DNA from: Mesocentrotus franciscanus | Lineage: Eukaryota > Echinodermata > Echinoidea > Camarodonta > Strongylocentrotidae | NCBI GenBank assembly: GCA_037976565.1 | Contig: CP137682.1 | Coordinates: forward strand, 19,932,751 to 19,996,750 | Direction: 5' to 3' | DNA length: 64,000 nucleotides | Shown here: in pieces, positions 23,345 through 36,200 of the stretch | How positions within the stretch are numbered: the first letter of the stretch is position 1 | Layout: each line of letters begins with the position of its first letter | Position numbers and translations under genes: made by a program | Notes under the pieces: generated by a model | Databases searched by the model: none | Told to the model about the DNA's origin: nothing | What the model saw: only the letters and a program-made list of their open reading frames with translations

Positions 23345-23925
23345 CTAATCACTGGATTCTGTGTCATCATCTTCCATTTGATCCTTCCGAGGATCGCCTG
23401 ACTTTGTTCTCTCAAACGCATAGTCCTCGCAGAGCTCTTGACAATCCCCACGATTCATGCGTTTGAACGCCTTGGTCAAGTCCTCAAGGTTCTGAATCTT
23501 CTTTCTACTCTCAGCAAGTACGAGTAGTTCTTCAGTTGGATTCTTGCACTGCTCCAGTGATTTTATGTATTCTTCAAGTCCCAGCTGAATGGCAAGACCC
23601 CTCCAGTCATCAAAAACTGGGCTATCTCTGTTCAACCGACAACGCAGCTCATGCTGTAGCCTAGGAGGCACTATGGAAGCAGTTGCAACAGGGGCAGGGG
23701 CAACAGTTTTTCCTTGAGGATTATTCCCTTGGGGATTGTTGATGAACATCTCTTGGACGTTGATATAGACGTTCCCAGAACGCTGGTGCATACTTCGATC
23801 TGCTAAAAGTCCTGGAACGAATTCTTGGACAATGTTTTCCACACTTGCTTTTGGGGCTAAGACTCCCAATGTCCCCTCTGATGCAGACTTTACTGAATGG
23901 ACAGGCACTGTCGATGATGTCGAAG
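23345..23925 (-). CDS. Last exon: Death domain
   Basis: This begins after a TTTTAAG acceptor and ends at a stop at 23345, about 192 codons. The first 100 residues are a linker with an Asn/Pro/Gln-rich patch. The Death domain follows, from LRCRLNRDSPVFDDWRGLAIQLGLEEYI through NPTEELLVLAESRKKIQNLEDL to a final helix ending RGDCQELCEDYA. The DWRGLA and late RGDC spacing are typical of UNC5/ankyrin-type Death domains. The acidic C-terminus ends EDDDTESSD. Incoming phase 1 matches the preceding exon. Confidence 0.85.
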
Positions 23926-26900
23926 CTTAAAACAAAACGAACAAAAAGATGATATACCGTAAATCAATTACATCGTTCAAATTTCCGAAGAGCATGTAAG
24001 GGAAATAAGCAACAAGTTACCTGGCAGTGATGGTTTATCTGTGGAATTTTTAAAATGTTTTTGGGACGACGTAAAATATCTGTTAATAGACTGTATAAAT
24101 GAGGGTTTTCAACAAAAGACACTATCTGAATCACAAAGATTAGCTATTCTAACTTTGTTATATAAGAAAGGGGATAAACAGAGTTTGGACAATTGGAGAC
24201 CAATATCATTACTGAACACTGACTACAAGATCTTAGCGAAGGTGTTATGTAAACGACTGAAAAATGTTATATGTAAATTGGTATCCTTTGATCAAACAGG
24301 ATATTTGAAACAACGCTCTGCTATGCAAAATTTACGTTTAGTTCAAGATATTATTGAATATTGTGAATCCTGTCATTTGCCGGGTATATTTCTTTTTCTT
24401 GATTTTAAAAAAGCGTTTGATGTAGTTAATCACGATTTTCTGTTTCAATTATTAAATAAGCTCAAGTTCAAAGAATCATTCATTGGTTGGATCAAAACAA
24501 TTTATGCTAATGCGATAGGAAGTGTGATAAATAATGGTTGGGTTTCTCAAAAATTTGAAATAAGACGAGGAAGAAGGCAAGGCTGTCCGCTTTCTGCGTT
24601 ACTATTCATCCTTGTTGTTGAAGTCATGGCCTTAAAAATCAAACAAAATAATGAAATACATGGTATCACGGTCGTCTCTGCAAATAACGGTATGTCGAAA
24701 GTTTTAAAATATCACAATTAGCTGATGACGCTGTCCTTTTTCTTAATTCCATTGAATCTGCTAACATTTCACTTGAGGAAGTCAGAAGGTTCGGACATTT
24801 TGCTGGGCCAAGCTTAAATGTTATGAAAACAAATGCAATAACAACGACACCTCAAATAGAATTTATAAAAGAATTAAAATGGAATGATAATCCAGTCAAG
24901 TATTTAGGTATATACCTAACTAGAAATAAAAAGAATGTGATCGGCTGAACTGGTCTGTGAAACTTGAAAAAGTTAAATCGATCCTAAATTTCTGGAAGAT
25001 GAGAAATTTAACCATTTATGGTAAAGTTGTTATAATTAAATCACTTATAATTTCACAATTTGTGTATGTTGCTTCAGTATTACCCATTCCTCAAAAACTA
25101 ATTGTTGACTTGAACAAATTGATTTATAATTTCCTTTGGAATTCAAAAAGAGACAAGATAAAGAGATCAGTCTTAATAAATACAACTGAAAATGCAGGCC
25201 TAGGTATGACAGATTTGCATTCCAAGTTCAAATCCCTGCATTTAGTATGGTTATCAAAGTTCTTTGAAAATAACCAAGATACACCATGGAAATTTATGTT
25301 TAAATTCTGGATTGAAAAAATATGTCCGCTGTCTCTGATTTTAAAATCAAATTGTTCTCGCAAAGATATGTTGATTCTATGTTCAAAACACAATCTACCT
25401 GAGTTTTATGTTAATTGTCTCGTATGCTGGAGCGAACTTAAGTATATTGACATTTTGCATGTTGAAGATGTTAGAAATGAAGTGTTATGGTACAACAGTA
25501 ACATAACATTTGACAATAGAACCCTTTTTTTTAAAGAATGGTTTACAAATGGTATTGTACAAGTTGATGATATTGTAGAAAATCGACATTTTAAGACACG
25601 AGATCATATCTGTAATATACTTGGTTCGAATTCCTTATTGGTTGACTTTATGTATACGAAGCTTAAAAAGGCGATCCCTAAAGTTTGGATAAAACGAATT
25701 CATGAAGTCAACCAGCATGACGATGACGATAGAGGTACTATACAACATTATGACAATGATTTCTGCGAAATCAAAACGGGTGATGTCATTAGACTGTCAA
25801 CAATGAAATCGAAACATTTCTATGGTTTAATGAGTGAGCTCAGGAAAAGTGATCTAGCTGTATTAACACACTGGGAAGAAAAATTCAACCTTCCAATTGA
25901 TTTTGACTGGAAAGAGATACTGAAATTTAAATTTAAAACAATAAAAAACAATAAAGTAAAGCAAGTAAATTTTAAAACACTTCATCGAATTTTACCGTTC
26001 AGATATAATTTATGTAAATGGAAAATTTTAAATGTAAACTTATGTGCCTTTTGCAAAACAACTGAATCGTTTGCTCATGTTCTTTTAGAATGCCCCAAAG
26101 TAGTATTATTCTGGAAACGTGTTGTTGCATTTATTCGTTATAACTTCAAAGAAACACTGATAATAAACGAAAAATACCTGATTGTTGGTGGAGATTGTAA
26201 CTGTTCCAACACTAAAGATATAGATGTAATTATTACATATGCACAATATGCAATTTACAAAATGTATATGTTAAACTACTTTCAAGGGAAAACATACAAC
26301 AGTCTTGCAATATGGCATGTTTTTAAAAATGAACTGTGTTTGGATAACATTTCAGATGTTATATCAAACGCCCTTCAATATTATAGTCCTTGATTTTATC
26401 TGATTGTAAAGATTTTAAGTGAATGTATATTTCTGTTTGAATTATTTGTTGTTGAATGTATTTTATAACCGAATAAATACCTCTGAAGAGAAAAGAAAAA
26501 AAAAAGTAAGGGAAATAAGCGTATATCACAGTATATATATGCGCTTATAAAGGACTTTAGAAATTTTTACCCCGGTTAAGTTCCAGCAACCGTTCCAGGT
26601 AGCCTACCCACTTATTACACATGGGTCGAGTGTAGCATATATAGATTAATGTTTTGCCAAAGGATATTCGTTCGTTACTCTCTGTAACGTAAAATTAAAT
26701 GTCAGTAACTATTCATCTTAAAGTTACGATTAATTGAGGAGATAAGATTAATTTTTGGGAGATACAATTGACTTTTTTTGTATTACAGAGCCCAGAACAC
26801 GACTTTATCTTTCAGAAAATGATTTAACCAGACTCCGACTTGTGCTGTAAAGAACTCTGACTGATCCATTGTCTATCGCAAGTTGACCCTCGAATTATAC

Positions 26901-27218
26901 TGTATTAGTTTGATTTATTGACATGATTGAGATGATATCATGGAACAAATTGTATCGAAGAGATGAAATTGTTCAATTTACAGAGTAAAAATTATACGGT
27001 ATAATACATTGATAATACATTAAAGGAATTTTTTTTAAAGAGAGGCCAATTTCAAGATTATAGGCCGCAGTAGCGGTTCAAGACCTCCATCCCCCCCAAA
27101 GAAGCACATGTAGAAAACGAATGCTAGAAGACCCATCCCCGGCAACCCCAAAAAAAAAAAAAAAAAAAAAAAAAATAAATAAATAAATAAATAAAAATAA
27201 AAAATAAAATAAAATAAA

Positions 27219-27249
<31 letters not shown>

Positions 27250-30200
27250 AATAAGAAGATAATAACATATAGATGTATTCCTCCAGAACCGCTCCTGAAG
27301 GGCCATAGTCTTACCCTTTGCGTCTGCAGGCTTAGGTGACTTTGAAACTATCGTTTCAAGATGATGCTCGCTTCTCGTCAGCTCTTCGGAGAGCTGAGAT
27401 GCTGAAAATGCAATAATCAAACAAAGTCAAATCAGAATCAAATCAATGTTATTTTTTTTCGATTTTGATAAAATCGTTTCTTTCGATAAGGACATTGTTT
27501 CATGTAACAAGCTCGCTGACATCCTATGGCATGCGTGTTCATTTTTACACACGTTTTTCACTTGTACCAATGACGGTTCCGTAAAACGATGCCCTGCATA
27601 TCAACAAGTTTGTGTATGAAACAAACAAAACAAAAGCAAACAAGAAAGGAAAATTAGTATTCTTAATTATTTTTTTAATCTTACATTTGGATGTTACCCG
27701 TCCAACATCAGTTGGTTTAGCTTTGCCTTTGGACGATGCAGATCCTCTCGGAGTTGACTGCGCACTTTGATTCTCATGCGGCACATCTAAAGTGTGAATC
27801 AACGTGATGAGAAGCCATAAGCCTAAACTTATAATTTTTCCAAGTTCGAGTCACTTGCCTTGGTGCTTTTGTTACACTAAATGATTGCACGTAAAAATTA
27901 TTGATATATAATATATATAGAACAAATAATTAATGTTGATAATCCTCCGTCATGGGGAGATACAAATAATAATTGAAACGAGTGAACGGTTTCAATTTCA
28001 CTTTTTATTATCATAGTAAAGAAGAGAACTCGCAAGGATTTTTATTTCAATTGTTTTAATTATTACTTAGATATACATAAACAGAGTGGCCCAATATAAA
28101 TGGCCGAGCACACTTCTAATGATGTGGGGTCAAATTTACTGGTACCAGCAGTAGTAGAATCTTTTAAAATGCAAAAATGGTACCGGGATCGTCAAAACTG
28201 GTAAAGAGTTCGTTTTAGTTTTCAGGAGCATTTTTGTCCAGTATCAATAAAAATGCGTTTTCAAAATTTGTAAAAATTTCACGTCTTTCTTACACAACTT
28301 ATTTAAAACGCCTGAAAAGAAAGAAATAATGTTTGTGGAATGTTATTTTAGTTATTAATTTTGATGTTTTGTCACAGCTTGTCCAAAGCTCAGGCAAATA
28401 ACCATTCCTGAAACTGCACAAGAATACGCTTTGCTCTGCCAGTGGAAGTCTTTAAGTCGACCCCCCTCCCCTCTCCCCAAAGGAGTTCATGCCCTTGATA
28501 TTACCGTTGTACAGTACTTTGAAGGCGATACGCTTCGTGATTTTTTGCTTCAAAATGAATTTGACGGGAACTTGAGATACTTCACGTGGCTGAAGAGGGA
28601 ACGGCATCCGATGGGTCGTCATGTGAAAGAAAGCACATTCTTCAAGTTCCTAAGAAAATCAGAGATAACCATGAATTAACACCCTACGAAATTATCAATA
28701 TTTCATTGCATTTTCCCCCGGTCGCCAGCAGAAAAAAAAATCCTCTGTGTGGCCATGCCTTGAACCATAATGCATGGCCATACAGAGAAATTTTTCCTGT
28801 TGGGGACCGGGGAAATGCAATGAATTATTGATAATTTATTGCATTTTCTTTGTTTTGTTTTTATTTGTGGGGGCTACCCCGTACCCTAGCCCCCGCTGCG
28901 TAGAGTCATGATTCAGTGGCAAAGCAATCGCCTCGTAACTGTGAGGCCCCAGGATCAAAACCGTGTCGACGTGCTATATTAGTGCCCTTTTGTGAGGCAT
29001 TTATCCTCATTACTGTCAGTTATGACTTAAGGACGTAGGTTCCCTAGTTGATAAGCGTAGTAGCATACACATGCTTTAGCAGTCACGCAAAACAAACACT
29101 CGCAAATTATTATTCAATAAAATCAGAGAATATCTACTATTATCTAGATCTATTAGGAATAAACCATTGTCAAAATCATTCCATACATTGGGGTAAACAA
29201 AGTTAGTCCACCTTTATCACCAACAATGTATATATAGACCACAGGTTAAAAGTATCGATTTTTATTCCAGAATGTATGATCTTTTTGAGAAAACGGAATC
29301 AGAAGACATTGTGGTTCTTGGTGACCGTAATGTTGACTATCAATTAAATAATACTGCTTATGATAATCCTCTATATGTGATTGAATGTTCCGTTGCACTT
29401 AACCAGATTGTTACAAAACCTACTCGGGTAACATGTAATTCTTCTAAGTGTATAGATTTGCGTTTTACTACAATACCTGAACGTCACGTACTCTGTGATG
29501 TCGACAAAATTGCTCTCAGTGAACACTATTTGATTTTAACTTGTATGGATTTTGATTTTAATGAATCTCAGCATAGAGTTGCAAGATATAGGGAATATAA
29601 ACATTTCAGTGAAGCTCGCTTTATTGAAGATATTTGTAATATAATATTCTATATAATTGTGATGTTAAAAAAGTGGAAGATAGTAACTCTAGTCAGTTTG
29701 TAGAAGATTTATGGGTAAAATGGAAAGAAATGTTTTTATCTATTTATTTATCTAATAAACATGCTCCGATAAAGGAATTTCGGGTTAAATATAGATATAG
29801 GCCTTGGATGAAAAATGACATTCTTGATTTAATGTATCAACGGGACTACTTAAAGGAACAGCCTGATGTTAATGAAGAGTTTAAAGATTACTATTGTGAG
29901 GTCAGAAATTCAGCTAATAATGTGATAATGTGAAGCTAAAAGAAAGTACTTTTCTGCGGTTGAAACAAAGTATAAAAAATGATTCGAAAAAACTATGGAA
30001 AAAAGTAAATATGGCTGGTGGAAGAATAAAAAATAATAATATTGAATTATTCAATTAAATTTGGAATTGTAATAGATGGCTGGAAATGTCAAGCAACACC
30101 AATTTATAAGGGTAAGGGTTCAAAACATGAATGCTCCAACTATGGACGAATTTCTGTTGTATGTGATGTTGCAAACATTATGGAATAGATTCTTCAGACT

Positions 30201-33200
30201 AACTTGCATGAATACTTAGTTGTTAATAATATGATAATTGTTGATCAATCTGCTTTTTTGAAACGTCATTTAACGGTCACATGCCTCCATCGTGTTGTTG
30301 ACGACTGGTACGAATTAGCCCTTAATAATCGTAAAATGGTTGGCGCTTGTTTTCTAGATAAATCTAAATGTTTCGATAAAATAGATCATAAGTTACTCTT
30401 ATTAAAATTGAAAAATATGGTGTTAAAGGGAATGAGCTTCAATATTATATAAGTTGTCTTTTAAATAGAATGCAAGTTGTGCGATGTCATGGAAGACAAT
30501 CTAAACCAATTAAGTGAAGTATTCCATAAGGTGGGGTTTTAGGACCAGATTTGTTTTTATTTTGTATTAATGATATTGTTCAAAGGCTAACGATGTCATA
30601 GTATATATTTCTGGTTCAAATTTGGCTGAAATAGAACGAAGATTTCAAACTTGTATTGATTATATCATTAATTAGTATTATGAAAATCGTTTCAAAATAA
30701 ATGTTTCAAAACATATGTCACGCTTATTCCGACGCGCAACTTAAAACAAAAGGGTGCACTCAAAATTAATCTTGATGGAAATATATTAACAAGTTCATAA
30801 TGTGAGATATCTTGGAGTTGATGTAGATTGTCACCTAACATGGGATATTCTCGTTAAACTTTTAAGTCGATTACTTTCGTCTTAAGTACATTCATTAAGA
30901 AGAGTAAGCTCAACCGTAAATATTAATTTATTAAACACCTTATATAAGACAACTATACAATCTTGCATTGATTACGATTGTTCAGTTTGGGGAAACTGTT
31001 CCTCTAAAAACAGGGAATTAATACAAAAACTCCAAAAACGGCAGCACGAATAGTTACAAAGAAACTTGATTACTCTAACCGCATAACCGCATATAGGGAC
31101 ATGCTATCCTGTAATGTGTTATGCGCTATTAAAGAACTGAATATTATTATTATTATTATTATTATTATATGTAACCTTTTTTCTGAATTGAAATGGCAAA
31201 CGCTTGACCAAAGAAGGGATTACTTCCTCGCCTCATTAGCATATAAATGTATTTACGGTCTTGCCCCCGATAGATTGTACAATGATTTGATTTTTTTTTG
31301 TATAGTCATAGTCTTAATGGTCTTTTTAACTACTATGTGTGAATATTTAGATACACATGTATCATGAACTTTTTGTCTAAACCTTTGAAATGTCTTTTAT
31401 TGCTTTACATAGTTACACTCATTGTGGTGTTGTTGTTTTTTATCGTATTTTCAATCAGGGCCATGATGAAAAACGGCTATGCTGATCATATTTATCCTGA
31501 ATAAAGTTGTTCGTTCAAATAAATAACCCGCAAAGTAATTTCATGCATTAGTCCGCCTGACATGTTAATAGGGACTTTTAGATTTACACGACGAGAACGT
31601 GGACTGCCACGGTGACATCCTTTTAAGGTAATGTGACGTCCTTTAAGGCACTGCCGGGCACGGGCCAGTGCTTTGAAAGAATGGCACACGTGGCAGTCCA
31701 CGTTCTCGTCGTGTAAATCTAAAAGTCCCTATTTAAAGCCACAGTGTACTAGAAGCACTACCGCAAAATCCCATCTAGCGCCATCTCGGGTCAGCTGTAG
31801 CAGTATGGTCCCGTAACTCGCTGCGATGATGGTTATCGCTTCCAGCCCTCTGTCTGCAAAGCGTAAACAACGTATTGGATTACACACTGTTGGCAAATTG
31901 ACCATGATATGGCGCTGTGCAATGAACAGTACGCTATGGTAGAAAGTTCATCAGTTCCGTGTCGCTTTAAGAATGCTCTATAGCCCGTGTCTTTGGTAAT
32001 GTAGAAAAATATATATTAAGCCCTGCAGAATAAGTAAGGGACGATTTGTTTGTCAGGAAAATTTACCTCGGGGGAAACAACAATATCAATGATATTGAGA
32101 TTCTTACCTGTGTTGACACTTCGTCTTCGTTTTCCAGATGTCTGACAAATAGGGGTCCTTTTCCCCAATATACACAGTACTGCTCTCCAGGAAAGGCTAC
32201 CTTGTAGTCTTGTATGGTATCCTGCAAAAGTTTAAACATGTCAATCAATATTGAAAGAATGATAATGACAATAATAAAACCATAACTAGAAATGCAATCG
32301 TGTCACAACGATGTGCGTGCAATGACGCCGTGTTTGTATACGTGTCAAACGAAAGAGCTGATAATGAAATATTAAAAGAAACAATGTAAATTGATCGATT
32401 AAACCAAACAATACCAACGAAAGAGCTTCTCTCGAACTATCCAGAGCAATTTGTACGAAGTCTGTAGCTTCTGTGATATTGGAGATAGGTAGGGCGAAAG
32501 AAAGGCCTCAACAGTGACCTTGATGGGATGGTAGTGACTATGCCTCCGAAATTGGGATAGGGGAAAGAACCTAGAAAGGGCTCGCAAGCACTGCGTGCAA
32601 AAACCAATGGGATTTGATGCATGTTCGTCATTGCAATCAAGATCGTTCTGGGGGCCAAAAGCGTGAACCCGATATGCCCCATAGACAATGCGTGTAATGC
32701 ATGGGCGGAAAACGTACAGAATCTGTATTATGACCGGAGTTAAATTGTTTTTTCTCTCTCTCTTTATGTCTCTTTATGGGCCGTATTTGGTATCATTAGA
32801 AAGAGGATTTCATGGTTGTTATTGTAAACAAAAAAATAGATTTATAGGACAAAATGGCGTCTTAAATGGCCCCATTGACCAATTTTTAAAAATCCGGCCA
32901 CGAGGTGCCCTGCGTATTGCAACTCGGCATGTCACTGCAAATTTTCAAGGAAAAGAAGGACGTTTAAGGGGCGAAAAGCAGTCTGAAAAAATGACGTCAT
33001 AGCCGATACGTGTTAGATTCGGGCGGAAACTCGGCGGAATTCGTGTAGTGACCTTTGTTTAAATGCGATTTATTCACAATTTTCTGTGTGAACAAATACT
33101 ATACTTGGTATCATTCGAAAGGGCACTTTATTGCGGTCAGTTTGACACCATTGTTATCTTCGCGCAATGTATTGCACGCATAAAACGCGCTATTACGTAA

Positions 33201-36200
33201 TGCATAGTAAATTCATCATTTTTGGCGATAACTTTGCGCTGACGTCATCGAATCTTACCAAACTTGGCAGACAGTTGTCACGTATATGGATACATATGTC
33301 TGCCAAGTTTCATTGATGTAGGTATAAAGATCGCCAATTTAGAGCAAGTTGAAGTTATTTCTCAATTTTCTTGAAAATGGCGAATTTGGAGGGCATTTTT
33401 CGCAAAGTCGGTCAGTGTTAGGGTATATAATTTTGTGTATGGCTGGAAAAGGCATATGTTCAAGTATCTAAATCCAAAAAAGGGTACGGGTCTGCCAAGC
33501 CATGATGGAGATACGGCCACAGAAAGAAAGCCAATTCCCAGAACTTTAGAGGGCGCTATTTATGTTTTGCATAGCCATTGGAGCGTAAAATTTGGCATGG
33601 CTATGTGCAATTATGAAATAAAGATACTGCGAGAAGATGAGACGGAACGGAATTGGTTAAAGAAAGTTATTGCAATTTTTAGATTTGTAGGGGTCTATTT
33701 TTCAAGAATTTGAGAGATTGTTGACGGAGTCGGTTTAAGATTTGAATTTTGACTATGAAGATGGCATTTTGAAGGTCAAGTTATATGTCGCAGATGAAAG
33801 AACATCTCTTAGACTATCTAAAGGAATTTGTTAGAAGTTTGTAGGATCTAGGATAGTGGAGATAGGAAGGAATGAAGAAAGGCCTTAAAATGGACCAGAA
33901 ACGGACAAAATGGCGCCTGGATGGTTATGCATGAGTGATTTCGAAAATAGAAAAAGTAGGTGACCTTGATGAGATGCTAGAGACTATGTCTATGAAATGT
34001 GAAAGGAAAAGGACATGAGGAAAGCACCTAACTAGGAACAACAAGCACTACGTGCAAAACGAATGGGATTTCCGGACGATAAGGAAAACAAGACTAGAAA
34101 TGCAATCGTGTCAGAACGATATGCGTGCAATGACGCCATGTTTTTGCGTGTCAAACGAAAGAGCATCTTTCGGACTAGTTATGCAGAGTATGAAATGGCA
34201 TTTAAAATGGCCCTATTGACAGATTTTAAAATCCGGCTTCGAGATGCTCTGCGTATGACCATTCAGACTACGCTTGCAAGATTTCAAGAATTGTGTAAAC
34301 CACTCTCTTTTTTTTCGAAACAAGTGATGTAAAATAGATTTATAGGACAAAATGGCGACTGAAATGTCATGCTTGACCGATTTTAAAAATCCGGCTTCGA
34401 GATGCTATCCATTTGGCTACTTACAAAGTGCCTGTAAAATTTCAAGAAAAATAAAGATCGTTCTGGGGGCCAAAAGCGTGAACCCGATTTGCCCCATAGA
34501 CAATGCGTGTAATGCATGGGCGGAAAACGTACAGGATCTGTATTATGACCGGACTTAAATAGTTTTTTTTCTCTCTCTCTTTATGTCTCTTTATGGGCCG
34601 TATTTGGTATCATTGGAAAGAGAATTTCATGGTTGTTATTGTAAACCGCTCTCTTTTTTTCTATGATAATCCTATCGAAACACGTGATGTAAAATAAATT
34701 TATAGGACAAAATGGCGTCTTAAATGGCCCCTTTGACCAATTTCAAAAATCCGGCTCGAGGTGCCCTGCGTATTGCAACTCGAAATGACACTGCAACTTT
34801 TCAAGGAAAAAAAAGAACATTCAGGGGGCGAAAAGTTGTTTGAAAAAATGACGTCATAGCCGATACGTGTTAAAACTTGGCGGAAACTCAGCGGAATTCG
34901 TATAGTGACCCTTGTTCAAATGCGATTTACTCACAATTTTCTGTTTGAACATATACCATACTTGGTATCATTCGAAAGGGCACTTCATTGCGGTCAGTTT
35001 GACACCATTGCCATCTGCGCGCAATGTATTGCACGCATTAAACGCGCTATTACGTAATGCATAGTAAATTCATCATTTTTGGCGATAACTTTGCGCTGAC
35101 GTCTTAGAATTTTACCAAACTTGGCAGACAGTTGTCACGTATATGGGTTCATATGTCTGCAAAGTTTTATTAATGTAGGTATAAGGATCGCCATTTTAGA
35201 GCTTGAAGTTGAAGTTTTAGAAGTTGAAGTTATTTCGGAATTTTCTTGAAAATGGCGAATTTGGAGGGCAATTTTCTCGAATTTGGTCAGCGTTAGGGTA
35301 CTTAATTTTGTATATGGCTGGAAAGGGCATATCTTCAAGTATCTAAATCCAAAAAAGGGTACGGGTTTGGCCAAAAACGATGGAGATACGGCCTCAGTAA
35401 GAAAGCCAATTCCCAGAACTTTAGAGGGCGCTATTTATTTTTTGCATAGCCATTGGATCGTGAAATTCGGCATGGTCATGTGCAATTATGAGATAAAGAT
35501 ACTGTAAGATTTAAAAGCAAAACGGTACTTATATAAGAGAGTTATGGCAGTTTTAGATTTTTAGGGGTCAATTTTTCAAGAATTTTAAAGATTTTTGACG
35601 GAGTCGGTTTCAGATTTGAATTTTGAGTACGAAGATGGCATTTTGAAGGTCAGATTATGTGTCGCAGATGAAAGAACATCTCTTAGACTATCTAGAGGAA
35701 TTTGTTAGAAGTTTGTAGGATCTAGGATAGTGGAGATATGAAGAAAGAAAGAAAGGCCTTAAAATGGACCAGAAACGGACAAAATGGCGCCTGGACGGTT
35801 ATGCATGAGTGATTTCGAAAATCGAAGAATGTAGTGACCTGGATGAGATGCTGAAATTTGAAAGGAAACGGACATGAGGAAAGGGCATAACGAGTGATAA
35901 CAAGCACTACGTGCAAAACGAATGCGATTTCCTGACGAAAACAAGAACCAGGAAAAGAAGAAGAATATTAATGGGGCAGAACGTGAACGAAAACAAGGCA
36001 ATGACGATGTTCATCATTGCAAATATTAATTGGGCAGAATGTGAACGAAAACAAGGCAATGACGAAGGTCGTCATTGCAATAATAATTGAAAGAATGAAA
36101 AATTGGGATAACAACACTTTGAGATAATGCTGTTCTTCCAGAGGGCACTGCAATATACTCCAGCAATTGCCAGGTACTCAGTTACACCTGGGTGGACAAT

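Noticed and set aside
27035..27420. Open frames rich in Phe, Leu and Tyr
   Set aside because: They run through an A-rich/AAAT simple repeat. Only the part at 27315-27401 has splice sites and a matching phase.
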